64,000 nt of DNA from Chitinophagales bacterium (GCA_020635995.1 JACJYS010000003.1:86001-150000); one strand, 5' to 3'. Positions 52,801 to 61,631 are shown, numbered from the stretch's first letter. The notes: a model not told the origin generated them from the sequence alone. A program made the numbers and translations.

Positions 52801-53373
52801 ATGAAGTTTGGCGATTTTTTAACGGTATTTTTAACCTTATTTGCGGTTATTGATATATTGGGTTCTATTCCTATTATTATAGATTTGCGTGCTAAAATGG
52901 GGGCAATTCGTTCGGGTATGGCTACAATTTTTGCCGGAGCACTTATGTTTGCCTTTTTGTTTTTTGGTACAGCCATGCTTAAAGCATTGGGTTTAGATAT
53001 ACAAAGTTTTGCCATAGCCGGTAGTATTGTTATTTTTATTATTGGTTTAGAAATGGTTCTGGGTATTAATATTTTTAAACACGATAATAGTAAAAATGCC
53101 AATCATAGTATTATGCCCATAGCTTTTCCGTTAATAGCGGGTGCAGGTACACTTACTACCATTTTATCGTTAAAAGCTGAGTATGATAATCTCACTATCG
53201 GCTTGGCTATTTTAGCCAATTTAATAGTGGTTTATGCCGTTTTAAAAATGTCTAAAGTATTAGAATTAAAAATGGGACCAAGCACATTAGAAATATTAAG
53301 ACGTATATTTGGCGTAATACTTTTAGCAATAGCTATCAAAATTTTTAAATCAAATATTAGTTTTATAGTATAA
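52801..53373 (+). CDS. MarC-family integral membrane protein (paralogue 1)
   Basis: A 190-residue six-helix membrane protein of the MarC/UPF0056 family: FGDFLTVFLTLFAVIDILGSIPII, then the DLRAKMG loop, IIGLEMVLGINIF and a PIAFPLIAGAGTLTTILSL segment. Function is not established; early links to multiple antibiotic resistance in E. coli were not confirmed. The next gene overlaps the stop by one base (TAATG). A diverged paralogue lies at 54293-54907 on the opposite strand. Confidence 0.88.
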   Translation: MKFGDFLTVFLTLFAVIDILGSIPIIIDLRAKMGAIRSGMATIFAGALMFAFLFFGTAMLKALGLDIQSFAIAGSIVIFIIGLEMVLGINIFKHDNSKNANHSIMPIAFPLIAGAGTLTTILSLKAEYDNLTIGLAILANLIVVYAVLKMSKVLELKMGPSTLEILRRIFGVILLAIAIKIFKSNISFIV

Positions 53374-53684
53374 TGGCATTTGGCATACCACCTAAATATG
53401 AACTAAGAATAAAACACGGGCTTACCAAAAAAAGCTGTGAAAAAAAAGTACAAAAAGTATTAGATGCTTTAGCTTATTTGAAAGTAGGACACGAAAAAAA
53501 CGCCTTTGACTACCGCACCAGAAATGGTATAATGACCATGGGCGAACGATTTTTAGTGTATGTAGGCGAAACCGAAATGCTGGTAATAAGTAAAAGCATT
53601 AATCCCGGGCAGTTTATAGATTTTGGTAGAAACAAGCAAAATGTAGAACGCTTTATGGAAATTTATGAGGCTGAGGTAGTTTGA
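53373..53684 (+). CDS. Conserved hypothetical protein coupled to marC
   Basis: A 103-residue soluble protein: MAFGIPPKYELRIKHGLTKK, EKKVQKVLDALAYLKVGH, YRTRNGIMTMGERFLVYVGE and TEMLVISKSINPGQFIDFG. I do not recognise a family. The ATG overlaps the marC stop by one base, suggesting coupled translation. It has no signal peptide or membrane segment. An alpha/beta fold is plausible from alternating strands and helices, but this is a guess. Confidence 0.6.
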   Translation: MAFGIPPKYELRIKHGLTKKSCEKKVQKVLDALAYLKVGHEKNAFDYRTRNGIMTMGERFLVYVGETEMLVISKSINPGQFIDFGRNKQNVERFMEIYEAEVV

Positions 53685-53726
53685 AAGGAAATAAGAAGTT
53701 TACTACATTTATTTAATAAAAATAAC

Positions 53727-54266
53727 TTATTCTTCCATTAGCACTTTAAGATTATCTAAGCCTTCTTGAAAATCTGCTCCTACCATTTTATCCATATTCC
53801 AAAATAGGAGCATAAAATTCATAGGGTATTTCATTTCTGAACTAAAACCCCATTTCACTTTTGTTTGATTGTCCGAAACAGCTTCGGTTATCATATAAGC
53901 TTTATCGGTGGTTTCAAAAGGCTCTATAAAACGCAGTTCAAAATCTATGCGTTCCCCTTGTTTTATGGCTGTAATTTCTTGTGCTCCTTTGCCTACGTTT
54001 TTGTTAGTGCTTTCCCATGTATATACCGAGCCTACTTCGCCATCATTGCCGGTAAAAGTTAATTTAGCATTCGGATCCATTTTAGCCCATTTGCTGTATT
54101 TTGGTTGGTTTCTTAAATTGCTTACAAAGTCAAAAACCACTTCTTTAGGTTGGTTTATTACTATTTCTCTTTCTACGTTTATTTTTTTATCTACAAACAA
54201 ACCAATAATAAAAGGTAGGCTTAAAAAAATGGCAAAAGCTATAAGTAAATATTTTAAATATTTCAT
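53727..54266 (-). CDS. SRPBCC-family protein with N-terminal membrane anchor
   Basis: A 179-residue protein with one N-terminal hydrophobic segment (YLLIAFAIFLSLPFIIGLFV) and an SRPBCC/polyketide-cyclase-like domain that begins INVEREIVINQPKEVVFDFVSNLRN, with WAKMDPNAKLTF, GKGAQEITAIKQGERIDFEL and TKVKWGFSSEMKYPMNF. The fold has a hydrophobic cavity for ligands, and the usual ligand in this branch is unknown. It converges with the 103-residue gene and follows the second MarC-family gene on the same strand. Confidence 0.8.
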   Translation of the reverse strand: MKYLKYLLIAFAIFLSLPFIIGLFVDKKINVEREIVINQPKEVVFDFVSNLRNQPKYSKWAKMDPNAKLTFTGNDGEVGSVYTWESTNKNVGKGAQEITAIKQGERIDFELRFIEPFETTDKAYMITEAVSDNQTKVKWGFSSEMKYPMNFMLLFWNMDKMVGADFQEGLDNLKVLMEE

Positions 54267-54292
54267 AATATAATGTATTTGTTAATACAAAT

Positions 54293-54907
54293 CTATGAAA
54301 AAAAATCTTTTAAGCCACTTAAAATACTTTGCACGGCATAGCTGGCAAGTATTAAACCCATAACTTTACTAATAACAATTATACCATACTCGCCTATGCG
54401 TTTTTGTATGTTGCTTGCCATTAAAAGCATGCCCATTGTTATTAATATTACTAAAAAAACAAGAGTTACTGTAACTAATTGTTGCTTAAAAGTATAAATA
54501 TGATTGTCGGTTAAAAGCACCACCGCCATAATAGCTCCTGGCGAAGCAATAGAGGGCATGGCTATAGGAAAAATGGTAACGTGCCTATAATCTTTAATCA
54601 GGTGTTTTTCAGATTCTGGTTTTCCCTCTCCAAATAGCATGGTCATTGCAAAAAGAAAAAGTATTACGCCTCCCGATATTTGAAATGCCGAAAGGGTAAC
54701 ATTCATTCCTTCTAAAATCATTTGCCCTAAAAAAATGAAAAACAGCAAAATACCAAAAGCAACTAACGATGCTCTTATAGCGATTTTTTTCTTTTCTTCT
54801 TTTTTAAAATGTTTGGTGGCTTCTAAATAAACAGGTATAGAGCCAATAGGATCTACAACTGCAAAAATGAAAAATATTGATGAAATTATTCCCGAAATTA
54901 TCTCCAC
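54293..54907 (-). CDS. MarC-family integral membrane protein (paralogue 2)
   Basis: A 204-residue six-helix MarC/UPF0056 protein: IISSIFFIFAVVDPIGSIPVYL, LFGEGKPESEKHLIKDYRHV (loop), TIFPIAMPSIASPGAIMAVVLL and VISKVMGLILASYAVQSI. It keeps the PIGSIP and PSIASPGA motifs of the canonical family better than paralogue 1. The start is GTG at 54907, 30 bases after the aldehyde dehydrogenase stop. Function is unknown. Confidence 0.88.
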   Translation of the reverse strand: MEIISGIISSIFFIFAVVDPIGSIPVYLEATKHFKKEEKKKIAIRASLVAFGILLFFIFLGQMILEGMNVTLSAFQISGGVILFLFAMTMLFGEGKPESEKHLIKDYRHVTIFPIAMPSIASPGAIMAVVLLTDNHIYTFKQQLVTVTLVFLVILITMGMLLMASNIQKRIGEYGIIVISKVMGLILASYAVQSILSGLKDFFS

Positions 54908-54937
54908 TAAGCTTTATTTCTTACTTTTTTAATTGTT

Positions 54938-56407
54938 CTAAAACCACTTCATTGTTATGTCAATCAGTTTTTTTGTCCACTTATTATACGGTGGGTACAT
55001 TAGCTGCGACATGCCAAAAGGTAAGTGTTGACGCAATACCGATCTTTCGTTACAAAAATCTACAAAACCCCATTTTCCATGGCTTTTTCCTATGCCGGAG
55101 TTATTTATACCTCCAAAAGGAAGATTGGTTTGTGTTATATGCAATATAGTGTCATTAACACAAGTGCCACCTGCCGAGGTGTGCTCTAAAATGTAATTAA
55201 TGTTTTTTTCTTTTTTGCTGAAAATATAAAGTGCCAAAGGTTTTTCTTTTTCATTTACTATTTCTAAGGCTTCGTCTAAACTTTTAAAACCTATTACAGG
55301 CATAATAGGTCCAAATATTTCTTCATTCATAATATCTGAATGTGGAGCAATATTGCTTAAAATAGTAGGATCTATAAAGTTGTCATCTTTTTCGTAAGTA
55401 GCTCCTGTTTCCACCACAGCACCTTCTTCTATAGCTTCTTGTGTTAGTTCCACTAATCTATTATAATGCTTGCTGTTTACTATCCTTGTCAAATTTCCAC
55501 TTTGCATTCTTGCTTCTTTGTCTTTGCCATATTTTTTGGCTATCTGCTCTTTCATAGCTTTTATTAGTTCATCTTTTTTACTTTGATGTACTAATACATA
55601 ATCCGGAGCTATGCAGGTTTGACCTTCGTTTAAATATTTACCCCAAACTATTTTTGTGGCGGCTTCCTTAATGTTTGCCGTTTCATCTATTATAGTTGGG
55701 CTTTTGCCACCAAGTTCTAAAGTACAAGTGGTTAAATGCTCGCTGGCAGCTTTCATTATTATTTTGCCCACGGCAGGGCTACCTGTAAAATGGATATGGT
55801 CAAATTTTAATTTCAGCAAAGCTGAAGAAACCGTATGGTCGCCTAATATTACTGCCACTTCGCTTTCATTAAATACCTGAGCCAATAATTCTTTTACAGC
55901 CAAAGAAGTGTGAGGTGTAAATTCTGATGGTTTCAGCATCGTAGCATTGCCCGAAGCTATAGCATATATTATGGGCGAAATAGCCAAATAAAAAGGATAA
56001 TTCCAAGGGGTAATAATTAAACAGTTTCCTTTAGGTTCGTATTTTACATAAGCCGAAGAACCAATTAATGTAATAGGTGTATCTACATATTCATCTTCCA
56101 TCCATTCTTCAAAATGAGCCAAAGTGTGTTTTAATTCAGAAATGGTAGGATATATTTCAGAAATATCAGTTTCTAATGCCGGTTTTTTAAAATCTTTGTA
56201 AATAGCCTCTTGTATTTTTTCTCTGTTAGAAAAAATAGCATCTTTCAGTTTTTTAAGTTTTTTCTTCCTGTCTTTTGCAGTAGAATTTTTTAATGTTTGC
56301 AAATTTTCTTTCTGCAATTCAAAAACTTCCTGTATTCTTTTTAAGCTATCGTTTTCGCTTTTTGGTACTGAAATTTGTACTTTTTCTTCAACACTTACCG
56401 AATCCAT
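54938..56407 (-). CDS. Aldehyde dehydrogenase family protein
   Basis: A 489-residue NAD(P)-dependent aldehyde dehydrogenase. The fold-typical segments are NCLIITPWNYPFYLAISPI, KPSEFTPHTSLAVKELL, FTGSPAVGKIIMKAA, the ELGGKSPTII motif with the general base Glu, and GQTCIAPDYVLVH with the nucleophile Cys. The C-terminus is a long hydrophobic-amphipathic tail, as in the class-3/fatty-aldehyde (AlkH, Ald3) group. It oxidises aldehydes to acids; the natural substrate is not evident. A Lys/Glu-rich N-terminus of about 50 residues precedes the core. MarC paralogue 2 follows in the same direction. Confidence 0.92.
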   Translation of the reverse strand: MDSVSVEEKVQISVPKSENDSLKRIQEVFELQKENLQTLKNSTAKDRKKKLKKLKDAIFSNREKIQEAIYKDFKKPALETDISEIYPTISELKHTLAHFEEWMEDEYVDTPITLIGSSAYVKYEPKGNCLIITPWNYPFYLAISPIIYAIASGNATMLKPSEFTPHTSLAVKELLAQVFNESEVAVILGDHTVSSALLKLKFDHIHFTGSPAVGKIIMKAASEHLTTCTLELGGKSPTIIDETANIKEAATKIVWGKYLNEGQTCIAPDYVLVHQSKKDELIKAMKEQIAKKYGKDKEARMQSGNLTRIVNSKHYNRLVELTQEAIEEGAVVETGATYEKDDNFIDPTILSNIAPHSDIMNEEIFGPIMPVIGFKSLDEALEIVNEKEKPLALYIFSKKEKNINYILEHTSAGGTCVNDTILHITQTNLPFGGINNSGIGKSHGKWGFVDFCNERSVLRQHLPFGMSQLMYPPYNKWTKKLIDITMKWF

Positions 56408-56543
56408 TTTATTTCTTTTTCATAAAGATATGCATTTTCAGATTATTAGTATAATTAAAAGCATTTGTAAACAACATTTGTAAACAAATATTAGCATAAT
56501 GAAGGTAAATTGGAATGGGTGCTGAATAGCCAATTTTAATAGT

Positions 56544-56578
56544 TAGAGTTCCGAACTTTTTGAAAGTTCGGAACTCTA
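56544..56578. repeat. Fic-flanking hairpin, copy 1
   Basis: TAGAGTTCCGAACTTT (56544-56559) and its exact inverse flank a three-base loop. It lies between the divergent aldehyde dehydrogenase and Fic genes, where no terminator is needed. A second copy is at 57817-57851. The rest of the 339-bp gap holds AT-rich sequence and a TATCTTTA -7-like box near 56721. Confidence 0.8.
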
Positions 56579-56746
56579 TATTTTTAACACAGATAATGAC
56601 TTTGTTTTTTATTATAATTAAACCGAAAAATTAGGGCGTAAAATCCTTTATGATTTACCATTGTAGCTCATTAAGATTTAAGATAAAGCTCAATATAGTG
56701 TTTTATTTGAGCTTGAATTAGTATCTTTATGAGCTAAAAATGGATA

Positions 56747-57787
56747 ATGATAGATTTAAGAGAAAAACAAATAATAGATTTTATCCAAAAAGCTGAGGAA
56801 TGTTCCTCAAAAGAGATTTTTGATGAACTTGATTTGTCTGTAAGTTATGCAACTTTAAAAAGATTGTTGGCAAAATTAATATCCTTAAATTATATATCAA
56901 TAAAAGGTAAAGGTAAGGGAACAAAATATTTGATTTCTCCAACGTATAGCGTGATTCAGCCCATTGACGTTGATAAATATTATGAAAAAGAGATTGATGA
57001 AAGAAAAATAAATGAAGGATTTAACTTTCAAATTATAAATGGTGTACTTTCAAAACATAGTGTGTTTACCGAGAGTGAATTGCAAAAATTAAATAGCCTT
57101 CAAAAAAAATTTCATAAAAACATATCACAGTTATCGGATAAAGAATACAAAAAGGAGTTTGAAAGATTAGCCATTGATTTGAGTTGGAAATCGTCTCAAA
57201 TTGAAGGAAATACTTATTCATTATTAGAAACAGAGCGACTTTTAAAAGAGAAAGAAACAGCTGCCGGCAAAACAAAAGAGGAAGCTGTAATGCTTTTGAA
57301 TCATAAAGATGCACTTGATTTTATTATAGAAACGCCTAATTATATTTATCCTTTAAGTGTTTCAAAAATTGAAGATATTCATAGTATCTTAGTTAAAGAA
57401 CTTAATGTTGAAAGAAATTTGAGACAAAGGCGTGTTGGCATCTCCGGGACAAATTACAGACCACTTGACAACCAATTTCAAATTTCCGAGGCATTACAAG
57501 ATTCATGTAACTTAATCAATGGAAAGTCAAACATATTTGAAAAAGCATTGTTAGCGTTAGTTCTTATATCATACATTCAGCCATTTATGGACGGAAATAA
57601 GAGAACAGCAAGAATTGTTAGTAATGCAATATTGGTAAACGAAAAATATTGTCCACTCTCATTTCGGACAGTGGATTCTCTTGATTATAAAAAAGCGATG
57701 CTACTATTCTACGAGCAAAATAACATATCAAATTTCAAGGAGATTTTTATTAATCAATTTGAATTTGCTGTAAATACATATTTTTAA
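56747..57787 (+). CDS. Fic-family protein with N-terminal winged helix (Gln variant)
   Basis: A 346-residue protein. Residues 1-65 form a winged-helix-like domain (IIDFIQKAEECSSKEIFDEL, VSYATLKRLLAKLI). Next comes a Fic N-terminal helix region with SSQIEGN (149-155), which fits the class II inhibitory motif S/TxxxEG/N. The Fic core motif is QPFMDGNKRTAR (278-289). The canonical HxFxxGNGR His is replaced by Gln278, so a normal AMP-transfer mechanism is in doubt. The architecture matches Fic proteins of the DNA-binding type that may regulate their own gene. It stands alone between two copies of a hairpin repeat, which suggests a mobile unit. Confidence 0.85.
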   Translation: MIDLREKQIIDFIQKAEECSSKEIFDELDLSVSYATLKRLLAKLISLNYISIKGKGKGTKYLISPTYSVIQPIDVDKYYEKEIDERKINEGFNFQIINGVLSKHSVFTESELQKLNSLQKKFHKNISQLSDKEYKKEFERLAIDLSWKSSQIEGNTYSLLETERLLKEKETAAGKTKEEAVMLLNHKDALDFIIETPNYIYPLSVSKIEDIHSILVKELNVERNLRQRRVGISGTNYRPLDNQFQISEALQDSCNLINGKSNIFEKALLALVLISYIQPFMDGNKRTARIVSNAILVNEKYCPLSFRTVDSLDYKKAMLLFYEQNNISNFKEIFINQFEFAVNTYF

Positions 57788-57816
57788 AAACATCAATGAT
57801 TACATGAGTTTTTAGT

Positions 57817-57851
57817 TAGAATTCCGAACTTTTTGAAAGTTCGGAATTCTA
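57817..57851. repeat. Fic-flanking hairpin, copy 2
   Basis: TAGAATTCCGAACTTT and its exact inverse flank the same three-base loop as copy 1. Relative to copy 1, one stem base pair is G-C in copy 1 and A-T here on both arms, so pairing is preserved by compensatory change. It lies 29 bases after the Fic stop. Confidence 0.8.
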
Positions 57852-57961
57852 TATATTGCTTAGTGGTATGTAATAGCACGAACAATGGATAATTTCAATG
57901 CGATATTTCATTTAAAATGTTATTCTTGTAAATTTCCTATCTAATATTCATGTTATTCAAG

Positions 57962-57969
57962 TATTTTTG
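57962..57969 (+). promoter_or_regulatory. -7 box for the 2-oxoacid dehydrogenase gene
   Basis: TATTTTTG fits TAnnTTTG and ends 21 bases before the ATG. The -33 element is not clear. Confidence 0.4.
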
Positions 57970-57990
57970 TAGTAAAACCAACAAAGTAAT

Positions 57991-59970
57991 ATGGATTTTT
58001 CATCTATAAAAGTTCCTAAACAAACGCAAATTGACTTGTATAAAAATATGCTTTATGCAAGAATGATAGAAGAAAAAATGTTGAATTTGCTCCGTCAAGG
58101 CAAAATTTCTAAATGGTTTAGTGGTATAGGGCAAGAAGCTATAGCTGTGGGCGTTACAAAAGCTTTGCACAAAGATGAATATATTCTTCCTATGCACAGA
58201 AATTTAGGCGTTTTTACTTCTAGAGAAATTCCATTAGCTAAGTTAGTGAAGCAGTGGCAAGGCAAACCGGACGGTTTTACAAAAGGCAGGGATAGAAGTT
58301 TTCATTTTGGTACAAATGAATACCATATTGTAGGTATGATTTCGCATCTTGGGCCACAATTAAATGTGGGAGACGGAATTGCTTTGGCTTCTAAATTAAA
58401 AAATGAAGGCAAAATTGCAGTGGCTTTTACAGGCGAAGGAGGCACCAGTGAAGGAGATTTTCACGAAGCGTTAAATTTAGCCGCAGTATGGCAGTTGCCC
58501 ATCATTTTTGTGGTAGAAAATAATGGATATGGCTTATCTACACCTACAAATGAACAGTATAATTGCCAAAAAATATCTGACAGAGGCATAGGCTATGGTA
58601 TGAAAGCCATAACTATTGACGGCAATAATGTGCTGGAAGTTTATGAAACCATTAAGCGAAATGCGGATTCTATAAGGGAAAACCCCGAACCTATTTTAAT
58701 TGAGTGTCAAACCTTTAGAATGAGAGGGCATGAAGAAGCATCGGGAACAAAGTATGTACCAAAAAAACTAATGGAAGAATGGGCAAAAAAAGACCCGATA
58801 GACAATTTTGAGGTGTATATTTTAGCAGAGAAAATATTATCAAAAGATGAGATAGTAAATTTAAAAGAAACGTATAAAAAGCAGATAAATGAGCAAGTAG
58901 CAGAAGGTTTTGATGCTCCGGATATTGTTCCAAATATAGCAAATGAAATTAATGATGTTTTTAAACCATTTAAGCAAGAATTAATAACTCCAAAATCTGA
59001 TAAAAAGACAGTAAAACGAATGATTGATGCTTATTCAGATGCTTTGTACCAAAGTATGGAGAAATATGATAGTTTAGTTTTAATGGGGCAAGATATTGCA
59101 GAATATGGTGGTGCGTTTAAAATTACAGAAGGTTTTGTAGATAAATTTGGCAAAGAACGAGTTAGAAATACACCTATAATGGAATCGGGCGTTTTAAGTG
59201 CCGCTTTGGGCATGAGTATTAAAGGCATGAAAACTATGGTAGAAATGCAGTTTGCCGATTTTGTGAGTTCGGGATTCAATCCAATAATTAATAATTTAGC
59301 AAAATCATATTACCGTTGGGGGCAAAATGCCGATGTAGTTATACGCATGCCCACAGGTGCAGGCGTGGGTGCCGGGCCATATCATTCGCAGAGCAATGAA
59401 GCGTGGTTTTATCATACACCGGGATTAAAAATAGTATATCCAAGTAATCCGTATGATGCTAAAGGTTTACTAAATGCTGCAATTGAAGATCCAAATCCTG
59501 TTATGGTTTTTGAACATAAGGCTTTGTATAGAAGCATAGAAGCGGAAATTCCTGATGATTATTATACTGTAGAGATAGGTAAAGCTATTTTTAAAACCAA
59601 AGGCAAAGATGTTTCAATTATTACGTACGGAGCAGGTGTGCATTGGGCTTTAGCATTAACCAATAAGCATGAAAATGTAAGCGTAGAAGTTTTAGATTTA
59701 TGTAGCTTAATACCTTTAGATTATGATGCAATAAAGCAGACCGTGCAAAATACAGGAAAAATAATAGTACTTAATGAAGATTGTTTAACAGGTAGTATAG
59801 CTTCCGATATAGCCGCGTGGATAGGAGAGCACTGTTTTGAATATTTAGATGCTCCTGTTAAGAGAGTAGGAAGTTTAGATACGCCTATTCCTTTTTCTAA
59901 AGCTTTAGAAAATCAATTTTTACCTCAAGGCAGGTTAGAGGAAGTTTTTAGGGAGTTGATTGAGTATTAA
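57991..59970 (+). CDS. 2-Oxoacid dehydrogenase E1, fused alpha and beta subunits
   Basis: A 659-residue fusion of the thiamine-diphosphate E1 alpha and beta subunits. The alpha half (1-320) has the RNLGVFTSREI, GMISHLGPQLNVGDGIALA and FTGEGGTSEGDFHEALNLAAV segments and the NNGYGLSTPT loop that binds the cofactor. The beta half (about 345-659) has LMGQDIAEYGGAFKITEGF, NTPIMESGVLSAALGMSI, VVIRMPTGAGVGAGPYHSQSNEA and IVLNEDCLTGSIASDIAAW. It decarboxylates a 2-oxoacid for transfer to lipoyl E2, probably branched-chain or pyruvate; the substrate is not fixed by sequence alone. E2 and E3 are not adjacent. Length fits fused E1s of Bacteroidota. Confidence 0.93.
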   Translation: MDFSSIKVPKQTQIDLYKNMLYARMIEEKMLNLLRQGKISKWFSGIGQEAIAVGVTKALHKDEYILPMHRNLGVFTSREIPLAKLVKQWQGKPDGFTKGRDRSFHFGTNEYHIVGMISHLGPQLNVGDGIALASKLKNEGKIAVAFTGEGGTSEGDFHEALNLAAVWQLPIIFVVENNGYGLSTPTNEQYNCQKISDRGIGYGMKAITIDGNNVLEVYETIKRNADSIRENPEPILIECQTFRMRGHEEASGTKYVPKKLMEEWAKKDPIDNFEVYILAEKILSKDEIVNLKETYKKQINEQVAEGFDAPDIVPNIANEINDVFKPFKQELITPKSDKKTVKRMIDAYSDALYQSMEKYDSLVLMGQDIAEYGGAFKITEGFVDKFGKERVRNTPIMESGVLSAALGMSIKGMKTMVEMQFADFVSSGFNPIINNLAKSYYRWGQNADVVIRMPTGAGVGAGPYHSQSNEAWFYHTPGLKIVYPSNPYDAKGLLNAAIEDPNPVMVFEHKALYRSIEAEIPDDYYTVEIGKAIFKTKGKDVSIITYGAGVHWALALTNKHENVSVEVLDLCSLIPLDYDAIKQTVQNTGKIIVLNEDCLTGSIASDIAAWIGEHCFEYLDAPVKRVGSLDTPIPFSKALENQFLPQGRLEEVFRELIEY

Positions 59971-59998
59971 CCGAACTCAGGTTATTAGTAACGGTATT

Positions 59999-60949
59999 TT
60001 AAATTTCATCTAAAAACACTACATCATTAAAATCTTCGGCTAAAAAAGGCAAATCTAATAAAGATTTTCGGGGATATTCCTTATCATAAATATTTACAAA
60101 TTTAGTGAAACGCGTAGGGTAGTAATTCATTTCAACTAAAAGTTCAATTGCTTTGTATGTTATATTTTGTATAGAGTTTATTCTATCTACACTACTTTTA
60201 GTTATGCAATAAGACAAGGCTAAGTTTATTTTATCTTCATTAAATATTGAAGGGGCAAAATCACTTTCATAGCTGTTAGTGGATTTAGGCATATTATCTT
60301 CACGCCAAAGAGATATATTGTTTTCAAAAGCGAAAGCTTCGGTTGGTTTGCCATTAAGCCATGTATTAAAATGAACGTGAGGAATACCAAAGGGGAAAGT
60401 ACTCGCTCCGTCTAAACCACTATAGCCGGATAATGCTATTACTTGACCTCTTTTTACTTTCTCGCCCACTTTTACTAAACTTTTTGCTAAGTGGACATAG
60501 CCTGTTATTAAGCCATAACCATGGTCTATATGTATTTTTAATCCACCACGATTAAATTCTCTATGAATTTTTAAAACAACTCCGGGTGCTGCTGTACAAA
60601 CTTTTGTTCCTACCGTAATGGCAAAATCAATAGCATTGTGAGAGTTGTAAGCTAAACTCTTTCCTCTAAAATCTCTTGTTTGTGTTTTGGCTACAGACCA
60701 GCCGTTTTCTATAGGAGTAGGAGTATGATTAAACAAGTTAGAAATAATAACCGTTTTTTCTAAATAAGGTTTCCCAAACCATAATTTTGGTGATATTTTA
60801 GGGTGTAATTGTTTTAAACTTGATAAATCAAATTTAGAAGAAGGAACATCTTCTGCTCCCATTAAAGCAATTTTAGTTTCTTTCAAGCTTTTGTTTAACG
60901 GAGAAATCCCCATTATTTCACTAAAAAGCCCTAATCCTTTTATTTTCAC
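59999..60949 (-). CDS. M23-family peptidase-like protein
   Basis: A 316-residue protein with an LytM/M23-type domain in the middle: NSHNAIDFAITVGTKVCTAAPGVV (HxxxD zinc ligands), GYGLITGYVHLAKSLVKVGEKVKRGQVIALSG and GIPHVHFNTWLNGKPTEAF (HxH). The domain cuts or binds cell-wall peptides in other members. No signal peptide is evident: the N-terminus is MKIKGLGLFSEIMGISPLNK, unusual for a cell-wall enzyme, so its location is uncertain. The start is GTG at 60949, six bases after the upstream haem-binding gene. The C-terminal region (about 230-316) has no recognised domain. Confidence 0.82.
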   Translation of the reverse strand: MKIKGLGLFSEIMGISPLNKSLKETKIALMGAEDVPSSKFDLSSLKQLHPKISPKLWFGKPYLEKTVIISNLFNHTPTPIENGWSVAKTQTRDFRGKSLAYNSHNAIDFAITVGTKVCTAAPGVVLKIHREFNRGGLKIHIDHGYGLITGYVHLAKSLVKVGEKVKRGQVIALSGYSGLDGASTFPFGIPHVHFNTWLNGKPTEAFAFENNISLWREDNMPKSTNSYESDFAPSIFNEDKINLALSYCITKSSVDRINSIQNITYKAIELLVEMNYYPTRFTKFVNIYDKEYPRKSLLDLPFLAEDFNDVVFLDEI

Positions 60950-60955
60950 TTCATT

Positions 60956-61405
60956 CTATTGAGCTATTTTGCTCATTTCGGCTTTAAAAAAGCCAATAAG
61001 TAAATCTTGCTGCTCTTGGCTCAGTTTAGCATCTTTGTGTATTAAAGTATAAGAACTTAAAGGCATTTCGTTTTTTTCAATCATTTCTACACATTCGTCA
61101 AGCTTATGGTGCTTTTTCTTGGCATCATAACCATCCCATGCAGAAAAGTTAAGATGTTCTTTACCTTCATCTATATGTCTTTTTAAAAACCAGCTAACAG
61201 GAGCTATATTATTATACCACGGGTAAACCGTATTATTAGAATGACAATCAAAACAACTTACTTCAAGTATGTTACTAATTTCATTACTTGCAGAGGTAGC
61301 AACTAAAAATTGATTGCTTGTTTCTGAAGAAATATTCTTCTTAATTGGCACAAACTGAATAGCAACTAATAAAACTACTATTCCTATAATTATTTTCTTT
61401 TTCAT
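60956..61405 (-). CDS. Haem-binding domain (Haem_bd) protein
   Basis: A 149-residue protein with an N-terminal membrane anchor or signal (KKIIIGIVVLLVAIQFVPI) and one c-type haem motif CFDCH (51-55), followed by SNNTVYPWYNNIAPVSWFLKRHIDEGKEHLNFSAW, which is the pattern of the Haem_bd family. A MPLSSYTLIHKDAKLS segment with Met may offer the second axial ligand. It probably acts as a small periplasmic electron carrier or haem sensor. The M23 gene follows after six bases, so the pair is an operon; the upstream region contains a dispersed repeat. Confidence 0.85.
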   Translation of the reverse strand: MKKKIIIGIVVLLVAIQFVPIKKNISSETSNQFLVATSASNEISNILEVSCFDCHSNNTVYPWYNNIAPVSWFLKRHIDEGKEHLNFSAWDGYDAKKKHHKLDECVEMIEKNEMPLSSYTLIHKDAKLSQEQQDLLIGFFKAEMSKIAQ

Positions 61406-61431
61406 AGTTATTAGGGTTTAATAATGAACTT

Positions 61432-61551
61432 ATACCAACACAAAATAGTCTAATCTATTTTGTGTTTTACATTGGTAAATACCGTTAGAAAATATATTTA
61501 GTACAATGAGGCGTAGCCGATATTGGACTATTATATATTCCTAAACGGTAT
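61432..61551. repeat. Dispersed ATACC...GGTAT element, copy 2 (long)
   Basis: A 120-bp segment starts ATACCAACACAAAATAGTC and ends TATTCCTAAACGGTAT. It contains an inner hairpin (ACACAAAATAG with CTATTTTGTGT) and a second pair (TACCGTTAG / CTAAACGGTA). It shares both ends and an AAAATAGTCTAA block with the 54-bp copy at 35911-35964. It lies between the haem-binding gene and the rRNA terminator. Confidence 0.7.
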
Positions 61552-61631
61552 TAAATATAGCTAATATTTTTTGATAATTAGTTGTATAGTTAAAAATAAA
61601 TTAAGGGGAAGGGAACAAAAGTATAAAAACG

